64,000 nucleotides of DNA, taken from positions 32,858,001 to 32,922,000 of the forward strand of contig OX485806.1 in NCBI GenBank assembly GCA_950295325.1, in the 5' to 3' direction. The notes below the pieces were generated by a model. It did not search any database, was not told where the DNA came from, and saw only the letters and a program-made list of their open reading frames with translations. Origin of the DNA: Polytrichum commune (lineage: Eukaryota > Streptophyta > Polytrichopsida > Polytrichales > Polytrichaceae). Made by a program: the position numbers and the translations under genes. Below, piece after piece: positions 22,818-35,917 of this stretch (its first letter is position 1; every line of letters starts with the position of its first letter).

Positions 22818-23153
22818 TCGGGGGGGGGGGGGGTAGTCATTGGTTGGAGTAGCAATATACGTGCGAACAAATGATAGGGTATTTTAAAAACATGGGAGCA
22901 AAAAATTATAAATGGACTTAAGAGTAATATAGCGTATCAAAAATGGCATTGGACATCTTTAAAGTACTATAGGGTATGAAATAATAGGTAATTTGGAATT
23001 ATAAGTAATGCAAGCCATTTTTCTATTAACTCAAAGTAGAAAATCACATAATGATAGCATGTGAAAAAAAAAATTGGAAGTAATACCCCCCTATAAAATA
23101 GTGGTTGTTCGCACCTATATCCTTAACTTTTAACACACTGCCCCCCCCCCCGA
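22818..23153. mobile_element. Small element with poly-G/poly-C inverted ends
   Basis: The left end is TC followed by 14 G. The right end is 11 C followed by GA. Inside, the left ATACGTGCGAACAA pairs with the right TTGTTCGCACCTATAT. These make roughly 50-bp imperfect terminal inverted repeats. Non-coding interior. Confidence 0.7.
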
Positions 23154-23469
23154 GAGAAAAACAAAGCTATACTACATTTATACATATAGATATTGTACTT
23201 ATAAGTGGTTGTATACAGGTATAATACACATAGTCCACGTATTTGGAAACTTATCGTTTAAACCACACTAATATATGCAATTTATATATACTCAAGTCTA
23301 CGCGAACACATAAAGTACTTAGCTGATGAGTTGTGCCCATAGCAGATTCAAGAATAAAGTTTCTAGTTGCCGGAATCTCAGTGCTCACATTGAATTTTAA
23401 GTCAAGGCAGTTGAACACAACTCATCAACTGAGTAATGTTATGTAGGTTGGGTCTTTACCCATGCACAT

Positions 23470-24416
23470 TACCGTACGTTAAGGGCAGGTTCGGCACAAA
23501 ATAATTCTAAAATTAGATGCCAAAAATTTTGGAAAATTATTGACATTTTTTGCCGAATATAAAATTAATTATTTTTCAAAATTGCCGAAAAGTAAGAAAC
23601 TTTTACTTCTCACTAGAGTTTTACTTACAGTGGAAGCATATGTGAATTTTGAAAGAGAGAAGGTGCTCCTTTTGTAATCAAGCTCACTTACATTAGTCCA
23701 CAAAGAATATGGGTTAAGAAGTAGCAAGACTCTAGGTGAGGCTTTTCAAATGTGTTGTACACAAAGTTTTGGAGTCCAATTGAGCATAGAAGATGAAGTT
23801 TTATAGAATTTTGTCCAGCTAAGAAAAGTTGAGAAATCAATCCTTCTTCCACCTCCAACAAGTTTTGTGTCAAAATAAGTCTTTATGCAAAAGATATGGA
23901 CAAAACATTGCAGCCATGTAAAGATCAAAAAATTAAAATGCGTTCATAACAGTTTTTCGGAGCTCATTTGTGCATAGAAGATCAACTTTTTTGGAATTTT
24001 GTTGGTCTAAGAAAAGTTTAGAAATCAAGTAATCTTTCACCTCCAAGAAATTTTATGTCATTTGAAGACTCTATGCAAAAGTTATGCGTGTTATAAAAAT
24101 GAAGTCTAACTCGGTGTTTCACCTCAAAGTTTACATATCCCATATGCATTGTTGAACACAACTCCACTCTACTTGCATAAAGCACAGAGCATTCTCAACT
24201 CTTCACTCACATCTTACTTGTCATTCAATGCAAGAGAGATGTACAAGATATAAGCTTAAATAGAAAATTTAAAATGAATTTAGGCTTAATTTTTAAAATT
24301 TAAAAGAGAAAGTTGCCGAAAATATGAATATACTATTTTTAGGTGCCGAACCTACTTTTTGAACTTTAATTAATTATTCGGCTAACATGTGCCGAAGCTG
24401 CCCTTAATGTACGGTA
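23470..24416. mobile_element. Non-autonomous inverted-repeat element, about 947 bp
   Basis: Left end TACCGTACGTTAAGGGCAGG and the reverse complement of the right end (TACCGTACATTAAGGGCAGC) agree for about 29 bases to TTCGGCACA. If the element proper begins at GGGCAG, it is flanked by TTAA/TTA on both sides, as for PIF/Harbinger-type insertions. The interior has two direct repeats (about 23770-23900 and 23960-24090, both with GCATAGAAGAT and TCTATGCAAAAG-like words). No transposase frame was seen. Confidence 0.75.
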
Positions 24417-24561
24417 TCTTGGGTCCAAATTAGAGCATAAAATTCATAACTTTGTTTATGATCCATATGTTTGGAAACCACAGTAAGAAAAAATATTGTT
24501 ATATTTTGCTATTGTGGTAGTAAATATTCAAAATAATGTGAATGAGTGAACACAGTTATAA

Positions 24562-24749
24562 TTTTTTGCACGATTTGATTTTCACTCAAAGTAATTTGCA
24601 TGGATAAAAAGGCAACCTATATGCAAAGGCAACCTAAGTGCACATACATGTGTACACTAAATAGTCCTATCAATGTGGGTGGAGAATTAGCGTGGAAATA
24701 GTTAGTGTGGGCCGCTTTAATTATCTAGTAGGGGTGGAAATAATGTGGG
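24562..24749 (+). repeat. Dispersed repeat, copy 2 (partner 19433-19620)
   Basis: Same orientation and block order as the partner (GGCAACCTATATGCAAAGG, AAATAGTCCTATCAA, GAAATAGTTAGTGTGGG). Confidence 0.85.
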
Positions 24750-27700
24750 TCCAAGATCCGGGGTCATCCCCTCAATCTTTCTTAGGACTTCCGACCATCA
24801 CCTCACATAAAATAAAATACTCATTTTACATAAAAAATAATAGCATAAAAAATAATTTTCATCCACACTAATTTCCTACAAAACCGATTACTATGGCCCC
24901 ACACTCATTTTTCATTATGGTGTTGACGTGGGTTGAAAGTTGACATGGCCCACATTAATATTTATCATGAGATCCTAATGTGGGCTCTAGAGAATTATTG
25001 TGGCCCACACTACTATAATTATTTAGTGTAGTGTGCCCACGATCACACAGGGCTCGTACATGATGTAGATTCAACATGAATGAATGGGATATCCACTACA
25101 TTTCAACCTAATGTCTAACTTATCCAAGCATTTTGCACATAATAACACACGTTATTCATGTGGTATAGGATGAAGGTTGCAAAGCTAGAAAGACAAAAAC
25201 CTTTGTGAAGCAAACTTGTTGTTACTTATCTCAAGGTCACATCCCTAGGGTTGCACAACTTACTAAATATTCAACGAACATCGTTGCAAATCGTCCACTG
25301 GAACTCCAAACGCATGTCTTCATGTAGAGGTATGGTGGACAACTAGCGACCATGTCAAATTCTTGACATGTTTTTCAAGTAAGATAAATAAGGTTTCTCG
25401 TAGCCTTGGATTTGGACATTTTTCTTTGTTGTTGGATATTCAAGTACGCTCTAAACTCCATAATATCGCACTTGTGGCAACCAAAGTGCACGTGATATTA
25501 AGGACTTGAGTAGTGTTCACATGAATGTGTGACGAAAGAGAATTAATGTAGCATGTGACATTATGGAATAACACAAAGTCAACATTGCAATAATGACAAC
25601 ATGATGTGTGTGAGCGTGTGAACATTTGAAATTTTTTGGTGATTTATTTCAATGTCAAAACCTGTGATATATGGAAAGGATACCTGACAACAAGGAGTGA
25701 GATTTACACTGCGAACCTCCGCTCCATAGGGTTTTAGGATATAAGGGAAGGAGTAACATAAAGGAGTTTGATATTACGGAGCTTAGAGTGCACATTCCTA
25801 GTACAATTCATAGTTACTAAGGTACGTAGTAGGGTTTAGGGTTTTTTTTAATAAAAATTTTCATCCAAATTATAAAAGTTCATAGCCTCACCTTCATCTA
25901 AATTAACACCTATCAAGGTGGATTCATTGAAGACGGAAGCATGAATTCTCTTAACACTTAAGAATTAACACTTACTAGTGTATTTTTTGGGGGGAACACG
26001 ATTTTTCATTAACACATATGTGATTTTAACACTTATTGGGATAAAAACAAAAAGGTGGACTAAATGGAAAATTTATGGATAATCTATGCAAGCAAAAAAT
26101 CCTTGAGAAAAGTATATCACCTTTTTCGCATTTTTTGTCGTCTTGTGTAAAACGGCATTTGCTTTACTATCACGTTGTACAAACATACACATTAATAAAT
26201 CCAAATGAACATACATAACAAAGCAATACATGCATTTGTTACTACATTACTTGCCCACCCACCACCCGCCACTTCACACTAATGTTGCATGCACACCAAT
26301 ATCTACAATGATCAATCTCCCATAACCCAATCCCCTCACGGTTTTAACCATGTTTTTCTTGCTCCCCAAATGTAAAGGCCGGTCCCAAGTCCCACTCATA
26401 TTAGCAAGTTCCAACATGGAGGCAAAGTCCCAACTTTTGAGCCTCAATTAATCATTAAAGTATGATTTGTATCCGTTTAAGTAATATCTTGCTTAGTTTA
26501 TGCAAAATTTTGAGGACTTATGTTGTGAATTGGCTCTAGCTTTTTGCTCAACCCAACTCAACACAAGTCTAGAGCCTCACGTCCAAAAGTGCTCTCATAT
26601 AGGCATCCATGACGTACTTGGGATTTAGGACTTGGGACCATGTGTGAAGTGGTAAGTCCCAACTTCCATGTTCTCAATAGTTGAGATTGCACAAATTGAC
26701 CTCAAGTGAACTGGGACTTACGATTTGGGATCCCGTGTCAACCAACCTTGAATATGTAGCCCATATGTGTCCAAATATTCTATGTATCAAGGGCAAATCC
26801 TCCATGAACATTCCCCCCTTTTCCCTATCACCAAATTTGACCATCCAATCCATTGAATTCACTTACTGTAATGACCGTTTGCCAACTTAGTTATTGCCCA
26901 TAAATATGAGACTTATGACATCCTTATACCGCATCTCCAACAACTTGGATGGAATACCCTTCCTCCACTCATTATCACTGCATGATTTGGAGGCAATACC
27001 CATACTACATTCGTTGACCATTGATCAACCTTAAAATCCCAAAAACCATAATCAAAACACTTATGAAGTCTTTCTCACGAAATGTCATTAAATACCTCAC
27101 TTACATCGTCCTTAACAAACACTAATTTGAGAAACATCAAGCCTCAACCCCTTTAGATTAGCGTTTTTCCACACTTCTCTCCCTCTCTCCACCTCCCCAC
27201 CTCTTAGGGTCCACTTATTGACAAGTAGGCATTACACCATCCCCTCTGCCATTGCCCTATTGCAATGACATGAGAGTGGGCAATGGACATAACATCAGTC
27301 AACACATACCTTCAATTGGGTAGGCCATGAAATCCTAGGAGCATAATCACAACATCTTGCAAATTGTTACACTTCACACTACAATAATGTCACCATGATG
27401 ATGTAGGAAGGTCCTTCCTTTGTTGAGTAATGTTATGAACCATCTTCACTTACTACCGACCTTCCTTTTCTTACTTTTTATACAAGAAATATTCTAAGAT
27501 TTGGTGAGGAGTAACTCATACAAATTTTGTTTGTAAGGTATTTTGGTTCATTTTTCATGCTCTCCAACTTCTATTGATTATATGTTGCATTAGCAAATCT
27601 ATAATGAAACATCCACAAAAACCGGATTGAAAATCAAACCTCCCTTGATTTTGTTATGGTTATTGAAAGTGCATGTTTATTGATTTCTAAACTAGATACA

Positions 27701-28143
27701 TAGGTCCTCCAAATTGTGTTTGCTATTGAGTGTAGAGTAATTATTAATGTTTGAAGACGTAGTTGAATTTGTTTTAAACATATGTCTTTATGATGTTTGC
27801 TATTTAATCCTCACCAAACCACATACCAATCAAATATAGGGTCTGATTAAGAAAACAAGCCACTTAAGAACCATCTACCTAGGTGAGTATAGGTTATAGA
27901 TTAAGCCCTCTAAAAGATCATCTTAAAGAAAGGACTCCTCAATAGAGTCATATGTAAAGTAAAGGAAATAAAACCATGGGTTTACTTCCAAACCTCAAGT
28001 TTATGAGAATTAACACAAAGTCACCCAAGTTTTCTTAATGCTTAAATTACCATCATAACATTATTCAGCTGCTATTAGCCATTCCATTCTAATAATATCA
28101 GTGACACTTATTCACCTAAGCTTATCAGGTCGAATCTAACAGT
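24750..28143. other. AT-rich spacer with eroded repeats
   Basis: No gene was recognised. A short imperfect palindrome (CACACTAC ... GTAGTGTG) lies at about 25007-25036. The stretch at about 26480-26760 is an inverted, diverged copy of 61.87-62.07 kb. Confidence 0.5.
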
Positions 28144-28148
28144 ACAAT

Positions 28149-28951
28149 TGTAATGTAACTAGAATTATTAAGGAATATTCTAACTACATGTGCCAGTGTG
28201 TAAGCAGAAAAAGATGAGAGCTAGACAACTCTCGGTTGAGGATGAATGGAAAGGAGTAAGACAACTCCAGATTGACAACATGTGCACTGGAGTTAGACAG
28301 CTCCGCATTTAGTGCATTGGAACTAGACCATTCCAAGTGAGAACAAGTGCACATGAGTTAGACAACTCTCGATGAGGTGCACAGGAGTTAGACCACTCCA
28401 TGGATAAAGCTAGTTGGAATTAGACAGTTCCAACTAGAAGATTGACTAGTTGGAATTAGACAATTCCAACTAAGAGAAAGGTTGGATGAACCAAGTTGGA
28501 ATTAGACAGTTCCAATTGGAATGAAGGATGAATGTATTTAGTTGGAATTAGACAGTTCCAACTAGAAAGAAGAATGGATGAATCCAATTGGAATTAGACA
28601 GTTCCAATTGGAAGAATGGAATTGAGATAAGAGATGAAAGAAGGTTCTAGAAGAACCATAGATAGAAGATTCATAGTAGAACTATGAGATAGAGCTATGA
28701 ATAGAATACTTTTACTATATGTAAATATAGAAAGTAAAAGTAGTGCTTCGGCATAAAAGGAAGCTCGGGGGAGGAGAGAGCATCTTTTTTGTCTCTCTCC
28801 TATGGTCGGGTGGTAGAGCTTCGTTGACCAAACTTTATTTGGTTGCGGTTTGTACTTAGAGGAAGAAATAAAATTGGTGTTGGTTTCAATTCTTTACTTT
28901 GAGATTTTGTGGTCAAGACACAAATTGCCAACCGGTGAGAGGTTCGTAATA
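28149..28951 (+). repeat. 5' LTR
   Basis: Begins TGTAATGTAACTAG and ends GGTTCGTAATA. It carries the hairpin array (about 28216-28700) followed by a segment with AAAGTAAAAG and CATAAAAGG words that may hold the promoter. The same sequence recurs as the 3' LTR. Confidence 0.95.
28216..28611 (+). repeat. Array of eleven TAGACA-loop hairpins in the LTR
   Basis: Inverted repeats around a TTAGACA-like loop occur at 28216, 28253, 28289, 28317, 28355, 28384, 28410, 28448, 28496, 28539 and 28584. Arms differ between units (GAGAG/CTCTC, GGAG/CTCC, TTGGAA/TTCCAA, CTAGTTGGAA/TTCCAACTAG, CCAATTGGAA/TTCCAATTGG), but pairing is kept. Two further short hairpins follow at about 28643 and 28672. The same array is in the 3' LTR. 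Confidence 0.9.
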
Positions 28952-28978
28952 AATTGGTATCAGAGCAGGTTGGATGCC

Positions 28979-31900
28979 ATGGAGAGTTTGGAAGAAAGAG
29001 TTACGAGAGCGGTGTTGATGGCATTGAGAGAAAATCAAGGTGTTCCATTACAAGAGGTCCCACCTCTTCCTAGGGATCCTCCTCCCAATACTCCACCTCC
29101 TCCAAGAGAGGATCATGTAGCTACACCACTTGTCTCGAGGGAGGAGGAGTCTAGTTCAACATCATCTCCAAGGAGGCTATCTCATGGAGATGTGGATATT
29201 TTGAAAGATGTAAAAAAATATCCAATTAAGCCGAGTTTTGGAGGCCGAAACTGCAAACCAGAAGAAGTCATGTCGTTCATTTCAATAGTGGAGGATTTCT
29301 TTCCTTCAAAATACACAGATGCAGATAAAATCAAAGTCACAGTAATTTTCCTCAAGGACAAGGCACGGGTTTGGTTTGACACACTGAAGAGGGACCGAGA
29401 GAATAGGGGACTGGGACCTATTGCAGAGTGGAACACGTTCAAAGAACTTTTTCTTCATCAATTTCTCCCTGGCAATTACGGGGAAGACATGCGCCAAAAG
29501 CTATACGACCTGAAACAGGGAAATCTTTCTGTAACCCAGTTCAAGTTAGAATTCGATGAACACATTGTTTACTTTCCCAATTGGGGTGAGAGTGATAGAA
29601 TTGAATTCTTTGTCCGCAACTTAAAGGATTCAATAAGGTACAAAGTTAGTGCTCATAACCCACGGACTTTAGATGAAGCTTATGGGTTGGCTATGAACTT
29701 TGAGAGAGAAGTCAATAGCAGGATGGAGAGGACAAAAGGTCAATTGGGAAAAAGAACTTCAGAATTTAAATACCCTGCCAATCAAAGCTCCAAGTTTGCG
29801 AAATTTTCCAAGAGTTCTAAACCATCTCAATTTTCAAAGTTCAACCAAGGAAACAAGACGTTGATGCTGAGCAAGGAAGAGCAAGAGGAGCACGTCAAGA
29901 AGGGTTTATGCTTCAGATGTCACAAGCCTGGGCACCGGAGTTTTGAATGCCCAACAGTCAAGAGGAAGATAGCAGCAATCGAAGTAGAACACGAAGACGG
30001 TGATGAGTCAGATGGTGAGCCAACCAAAGAAGGAGTTCCGAGCATCTCAACAGCAGTCATGAACATGGAGGTGGAACAAGAGCCAACAGTGCTACAAATC
30101 AAGGGATTTCTAAATTCTACCTTTTCTTCGATGATCTTGATTGACTCTGGCAGCACTCATAACATGATGTCAGTTTCATTTGCTTATAAGTTAGGACTTC
30201 CCTTAATTCCTATCAAACCATGTTCAATATGGTTGCCGAACAATCAACCAAGTTTTATTACTCACCGCGTGTTGAGAGTGCCTGTAAACATCCAAGGAGT
30301 GGACACTGAAGCGGATTTTGAGGTTTGGGATGGAGCGCGATATGAGGTGATACTAGGGATGGCGTGGCTTAAAGAAGTCGATGCATGGATCGCATGCAAA
30401 GAAGGAGAAGTGCACGGGAAGCTTCTGAACGGTAAATCTTTTTCTATCAAAGGTAAGAGATCTTTGCCGAACACTCCTACTCTTTCACATCTACAAATGA
30501 AAAGATGTGGTAGAAAAGGTCATCAAGTATTTTTGATACATATAAGCGAAGTTGAGAATGAATCTAAAGATGACGCTTTGAGTAATAACGGAGTGAAGAT
30601 ATTCTTGGATGATTTTAAAGATTTATTTCCTGAAGAGTTAAATGAGCTACCACCTACTAGAGAGGTTGATCATGCTATTGACCTCGTTGCCAATGCTGCT
30701 CCTGTGGCTAAGGCACCATATCGTCATTCTTTAGCTCAAAATGTTGAGCTTGAAAATCAATTAAAGGATTTGTTAAACAAAGGATATATTAGGCCAAGTA
30801 AATCACCTTGGGGAGCTCCTGTTCTTTTTACTAAGAAGAAGGATGGATCTTTAAGATTGTGTGTAGATTATCGGGGTCTCAACAAACTAACTATAAAGAA
30901 CAAGTTTCCTTTGCCCCGCGTTGATGATATTTTTGATCATCTATATGGATCAAAAATATTTTCCAAAATAGATTTGAGAAGTGGATATCACCAAATTCGA
31001 ATAAAAGAATCTGATATTGCGAAAATTGGATTTAGGTCATGTTTGGGTCATTACGAGTATGTGGTAATGCCTTTTGGTCTTACAAATGCTCCTGCTACAT
31101 TTATGACTTTAATGAATTCAATATTTCGTGATTATTTGGGTAAGTTTGTACTTGTGTTTATTGATGATATCCTTATATATTCTAAAAGTGAGGAAGAACA
31201 CAAACAACACCTTAAACAAGTTTTTGAAATTTTGAGAGAACATAAGTTATACGCTAAACTAAGTAAATGTGTTTTCTTTACTTCGCGTGTTGAGTTTCTG
31301 GGTCACGTTATCTCTGATGAGGGAGTCTCCGTTGACCCTAGAAAGGTTACGGCCGTTGCTGAGTGGCCAATACCAAAAGATAAGACTGAGGTTAGAAGTT
31401 TTTTAGGTCTTGCAAGCTATTATAGAAGATTTGTAAAAGGATTTTCTAAAATAGCTGCGCCTATGACCAACTTGCTAAAAGGCAAAAGTAATGCGATAGA
31501 TTGGACCCCGGAATGTGATTCAAGTTTTCAGACTTTAAAATCATTGTTAACCCAAACTCCTGTTTTAACTATTATGGATCCTTTGAAAGGAAACATAATA
31601 CTATGTACCGACGCTAGCGATTTAGCTATTGGTGCAGTTTTGATGCAAGATAAGAAAATAATTGCTTACGAATCTCGTAAATTGAATTATGCTGAGTTGA
31701 ATTATCCGGTACATGAAAAGGAATTACTAGCAGTAATCCATTCGCTAAAGGTTTGGAGACATTACTTACTAGGGGTAAGGTTTAAGATTCAAACAGACCA
31801 TGAGTCTTTAAAATATTTGTCAACTCAACCTCATTTGAGTAGAAGACAATGTAGATGGATGGAATTTTTACAAGAATTTGATTTTGACATAGAGTATATT

Positions 31901-33436
31901 AAAGGAAAAGAAAATGTGGTTGCTGACGCTTTGTCTAGAAGACCGTTAGCAAATGCCATCTCATGCATTAGAAATCCTTTAATGGATGAAATTAAAGGAC
32001 ATTATGCTACTGATGATTTCTTTAATCTTTCATTTGAAAGTTTGTCTAAGGAAGCTAGGACCGCAGATGAAATTGAAAAATTTAAATGTTTTGAAGTGAA
32101 AGATGAAATTTTATATTATAATGGTAAAGTTTGTGTTCCCAAGTTTGGAGAACACAGACTCAACATTATAAATAACCTTCATGACATTCCAATAGCAGGT
32201 CATCCAGGGTTTCAAAAGACTTACATGGCGGTTAAGCGTCATTACTATTGGCCAGGAATGAAAAAAGATATTAAAGAATATGTTGAGAGATGTTTAAAAT
32301 GTCAAGTCACTAAAACAGAACAAGTGAAGGACCCTGGATTGCTCCAACCACTTGGTGTGCCTAACTTAAAGTTTGAATCAGTCAGTATGGATTTCATTGT
32401 AGGATTGCCAAAGACTCAAAGAAATTTTGATAGTATCATGGTAGTTGTGGATAGGTTGACAAAGATTGCTCATTTTATTCCCACAGTTACTACTGTTACT
32501 GCTTATGGAGTTGCTGAACTATTCATGAGAGAAATTTTTAAGCATCATGGAATTCCACGAGAAATTATAAGTGATAGAGATCGTAAGTTTGTGAGTGAGT
32601 TTTGGACTACTCTATTTAAATTGTGTGGAACTAAGATTAAGTTAAGCAGTGCATATCATCCTGAGACGGATGGACAAACTGAACGGACAAACAGAACTCT
32701 TGAGGATATGTTAAGGATGTATGTTGGCCAGAGACAACAATCATGGGATAAGTGGTTGCATATGATTGAATTTGCTTATAATGATCATATTCATAGTAGT
32801 ATTGGGGTAAGTCCATTTTATGTTCTATATGGTCAGGAATGTAGAACCCCAATTACACTTTCTACTCCTAATACGAGATTTGAAAGCATTAATGCTATGA
32901 TTAGGGAGATGAATGAAATTAGAGAAACGGCAAAGTTGGCTATGAAAAGTGCTCAGGATAGAGCTAAGCATTATGCTGATAACAAAAGAATTTTTCGTGA
33001 ATTTGAAGTTGGTGATAAGGTGTTTTTAAAGGTAGCACCTAATCGATCTGGACTTAAGCTTGGCAAGTCAAGAAAGTTATCACCTAGATTTTGTGGTCCA
33101 TTTGAAATTTTGAAACGGATAGGCAAAATAGCTTATGAGTTAAAATTACCAGAGGATTGGAAGATCCATAATGTTTTTCATGTGGGTTTATTAAGAAAAT
33201 ATGTGTCTGATCCTAACCATATTTTGCCTGACCTTCCCAAAGTTGCTCCAGAGGGAGAACTTCTTGCAGAACCTGAGAAGATTTTGAAAATAGAAAATCA
33301 ATATCTAAGGAATAAGACTTTCTGTAGATTTTATGTGAAGTGGAAAGATTATCCTGAAGAAGAAGCTTCTTGGGAAAGAGAAGTTGATTTCAGAAAGGAC
33401 TATCCTAATTTTGTCATTGAGGACAATGACTTTTAA
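28979..33436 (+). CDS. Gag-pol polyprotein of the Ty3/gypsy element
   Basis: The ATG at 28979 lies just after the primer-binding site; the open frame extends upstream into the LTR, but that part is not protein-like for Gag. Length is 1,485 residues. Domains in order: Gag; a CCHC zinc knuckle (CFRCHKPGH, about residue 311); aspartic protease (LIDSGSTH, about 387); reverse transcriptase with FIDDIL (about 727); RNase H beginning LCTDASD (about 875); integrase with an HHCC zinc-binding part (about 1065-1110) and the core starting SMDFIVG (about 1137); and a C-terminal chromodomain with [16 protein letters not shown] (about 1450). No stop or frameshift was seen. Gag and Pol are in one frame. A chromodomain typically steers integration to marked chromatin. 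Confidence 0.97.
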   Translation: MESLEERVTRAVLMALRENQGVPLQEVPPLPRDPPPNTPPPPREDHVATPLVSREEESSSTSSPRRLSHGDVDILKDVKKYPIKPSFGGRNCKPEEVMSFISIVEDFFPSKYTDADKIKVTVIFLKDKARVWFDTLKRDRENRGLGPIAEWNTFKELFLHQFLPGNYGEDMRQKLYDLKQGNLSVTQFKLEFDEHIVYFPNWGESDRIEFFVRNLKDSIRYKVSAHNPRTLDEAYGLAMNFEREVNSRMERTKGQLGKRTSEFKYPANQSSKFAKFSKSSKPSQFSKFNQGNKTLMLSKEEQEEHVKKGLCFRCHKPGHRSFECPTVKRKIAAIEVEHEDGDESDGEPTKEGVPSISTAVMNMEVEQEPTVLQIKGFLNSTFSSMILIDSGSTHNMMSVSFAYKLGLPLIPIKPCSIWLPNNQPSFITHRVLRVPVNIQGVDTEADFEVWDGARYEVILGMAWLKEVDAWIACKEGEVHGKLLNGKSFSIKGKRSLPNTPTLSHLQMKRCGRKGHQVFLIHISEVENESKDDALSNNGVKIFLDDFKDLFPEELNELPPTREVDHAIDLVANAAPVAKAPYRHSLAQNVELENQLKDLLNKGYIRPSKSPWGAPVLFTKKKDGSLRLCVDYRGLNKLTIKNKFPLPRVDDIFDHLYGSKIFSKIDLRSGYHQIRIKESDIAKIGFRSCLGHYEYVVMPFGLTNAPATFMTLMNSIFRDYLGKFVLVFIDDILIYSKSEEEHKQHLKQVFEILREHKLYAKLSKCVFFTSRVEFLGHVISDEGVSVDPRKVTAVAEWPIPKDKTEVRSFLGLASYYRRFVKGFSKIAAPMTNLLKGKSNAIDWTPECDSSFQTLKSLLTQTPVLTIMDPLKGNIILCTDASDLAIGAVLMQDKKIIAYESRKLNYAELNYPVHEKELLAVIHSLKVWRHYLLGVRFKIQTDHESLKYLSTQPHLSRRQCRWMEFLQEFDFDIEYIKGKENVVADALSRRPLANAISCIRNPLMDEIKGHYATDDFFNLSFESLSKEARTADEIEKFKCFEVKDEILYYNGKVCVPKFGEHRLNIINNLHDIPIAGHPGFQKTYMAVKRHYYWPGMKKDIKEYVERCLKCQVTKTEQVKDPGLLQPLGVPNLKFESVSMDFIVGLPKTQRNFDSIMVVVDRLTKIAHFIPTVTTVTAYGVAELFMREIFKHHGIPREIISDRDRKFVSEFWTTLFKLCGTKIKLSSAYHPETDGQTERTNRTLEDMLRMYVGQRQQSWDKWLHMIEFAYNDHIHSSIGVSPFYVLYGQECRTPITLSTPNTRFESINAMIREMNEIRETAKLAMKSAQDRAKHYADNKRIFREFEVGDKVFLKVAPNRSGLKLGKSRKLSPRFCGPFEILKRIGKIAYELKLPEDWKIHNVFHVGLLRKYVSDPNHILPDLPKVAPEGELLAEPEKILKIENQYLRNKTFCRFYVKWKDYPEEEASWEREVDFRKDYPNFVIEDNDF

Positions 33437-33450
33437 TGGAAGGGGGAGAT

Positions 33451-34253
33451 TGTAATGTAACTAGAATTATTAAGGAATATTCTAACTACATGTGCCAGTG
33501 TGTAAGCAGAAAAAGATGAGAGCTAGACAACTCTCGGTTGAGGATGAATGGAAAGGAGTAAGACAACTCCAGATTGACAACATGTGCACTGGAGTTAGAC
33601 AGCTCCGCATTTAGTGCATTGGAACTAGACCATTCCAAGTGAGAACAAGTGCACATGAGTTAGACAACTCTCGATGAGGTGCACAGGAGTTAGACCACTC
33701 CATGGATAAAGCTAGTTGGAATTAGACAGTTCCAACTAGAAGATTGACTAGTTGGAATTAGACAATTCCAACTAAGAGAAAGGTTGGATGAACCAAGTTG
33801 GAATTAGACAGTTCCAATTGGAATGAAGGATGAATGTATTTAGTTGGAATTAGACAGTTCCAACTAGAAAGAAGAATGGATGAATCCAATTGGAATTAGA
33901 CAGTTCCAATTGGAAGAATTGAATTGAGATAAGAGATGAAAGAAGGTTCTAGAAGAACCATAGATAGAAGATTCATAGTAGAACTATGAGATAGAGCTAT
34001 GAATAGAATACTTTTACTATATGTAAATATAGAAAGTAAAAGTAGTGCTTCGGCATAAAAGGAAGCTCGGGGGAGGAGAGAGCATCTTTTTTGTCTCTCT
34101 CCTATGGTCGGGTGGTAGAGCTTCGTTGACCAAACTTTATTTGGTTGCGGTTTGTACTTAGAGGAAGAAATAAAATTGGTGTTGGTTTCAATTCTTTACT
34201 TTGAGATTTTGTGGTCAAGACACAAATTGCCAACCGGTGAGAGGTTCGTAATA
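33451..34253 (+). repeat. 3' LTR
   Basis: Same length as the 5' LTR with one base difference seen by eye (GAAGAATG versus GAAGAATT context). Followed by the ACAAT target duplication. Confidence 0.95.
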
Positions 34254-34402
34254 ACAATGCTCTATTGAGAGAACAAACAAAGTATAATTCCGAATAGAAC
34301 TTGGCTTACTCCCGGCCCCACCCAACATACAAACTCACCTGGATAATGTTACGAGAGTGGTGTTGAGCTATTAAAAATCAACTTTCTAGCTTGTCCTACT
34401 TA

Positions 34403-34734
34403 GGGCCGGTTTACACTATGGTGGAGAAGTCCACCGGTCATGAAAAAAAGGGCGTTTCTCAATTGTGATTGGTCGAAAATGCAACTCTTGACCGGTGGGT
34501 GTTTACACTAGGTGAAGAAAACAATGGTGGTGAACTTTTCTCATGGATGATAAAATGACATGGCCGCCTACATGGTGGCACTTTTTGGAGTTGGGCTTCT
34601 CCGGAGGAGGAGTTTCTTGTCCGGCCTCAAGAGGCCGGAGAAGCCCAACTCAATAAAAAATCAATTTTCAAAAACAGTTTTCTGGACCGTAGATTTCAGA
34701 TCTGGTTTTTTTCAAAACCTAAGGTGGTGGCAAG

Positions 34735-34791
<57 letters not shown>

Positions 34792-35624
34792 TGTAGTAGC
34801 TCCTTAGCGATTTTTTTTTTTGCAATTTTTTTTCGCAATGGCTGGTTATTCACAATTTCAGTTTGGTAGTAGTCAAGATGAGGATGACCTCATTGGTAGT
34901 GAGAATTATTTTGAGCCCTCAAGGCAATTTCCAGGAAGTGCTTTTAGGGCTTATGTTCATGCCATCATCATAATTGAAGCATTATGGTGATACATGATGG
35001 TTTTTTGTATCGCCATAGTTGAAACGATAAAATACTTCAAAACCATACAGATCATAAGAGAGCACAAAATCTCTCTTCTTCGATTATCCATGATTGAAGA
35101 TCAAAGATAAGAAGAGAGAAATTGACGAGGATGATTAAGAGGAGAGCATGTCTTAAATAATACCAAAGAGTAGTGCTTTGTCCAATGTGTATGGGTTTTC
35201 CCCTCTTCATTCTTAAACACCCAAGAGACATTTATTTCCTACATGGGCCAAACTTGACAATTGGCAATTTGGCAATTTTCATTATCTTTTGAATAAAATT
35301 GAACATTATATTACATAATTCTTATGAAAACAATTCTTGTTGAAATCTTTTGATACAATGTGAATGTAGAGAATTATGGTTTTTTATCACAAAAAATATT
35401 CACCATTAGGTGAACTTCTCTTCACCGGTGGACTTCTCCGGTGGACTTCTCCGCTAAACTTCTCCTCTAGGTGTTTAGACTTCAACCGGTCAAGACTCCT
35501 TAAGAAATATTTTATTGCCTTTAATTCTTCTCCGGCACATCCACCATTTGCCTCATATAACCATGTCTTGGCCAAGCATTCTTGACCGACCGGAGGCCTT
35601 CTCCACCGTAGTGTAAACCGGCCC
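34403..35624. mobile_element. PIF/Harbinger-like non-autonomous element, 1,222 bp
   Basis: Ends GGGCCGGTTTACACTA and TAGTGTAAACCGGCCC are inverted and continue into GGTGGAGAAG/CTTCTCCACC. A TTA target duplication flanks it (34400-34402 and 35625-35627). Inside are a long TC microsatellite (about 34735-34788), subterminal CACCGGTGGACTTCTCC-like repeats at both ends, and a short coding-like remnant starting at ATG 34838. That remnant could be a decayed protein of the autonomous partner. No complete transposase. Confidence 0.85.
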
Positions 35625-35917
35625 TTAGGACGGGTGAGCCAAGATAACCTTGCATAGGTCAATTTGGGATTTAAGATGACAGGTCCCATGTGCAATGCCC
35701 TAAATCCTAAAATTGTCTCAAAGTTTGAAAGATGGGAAGAGGAGGTCCCAAAGTCTACACCCAACTTTCAAAATAGGGTCCAATGTATGACAAGCTAACA
35801 AGCTATTAATAGAAAGTATTATTAAAGAAGGATCAAACCCATGGATTCATTTCTCTTTGACGGACTTTATGGATAACTCTAATGTTTATAAATATTTTTA
35901 TACTTGTTTGTAGAATG

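Larger units (their letters stand above)
28149..34253 (+). mobile_element. Complete Ty3/gypsy chromovirus-type LTR retrotransposon
   Basis: LTRs 28149-28951 and 33451-34253 are both 803 bp, and I saw one difference between them (28618 versus 33920 area, G/T). A 5-bp target duplication ACAAT lies at 28144-28148 and 34254-34258. The primer-binding site TGGTATCAGAGC is at 28955-28966, and the polypurine tract GGAAGGGGGAGA is at 33438-33449. A single gag-pol frame fills the interior. It is structurally complete and very young. Confidence 0.97.
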
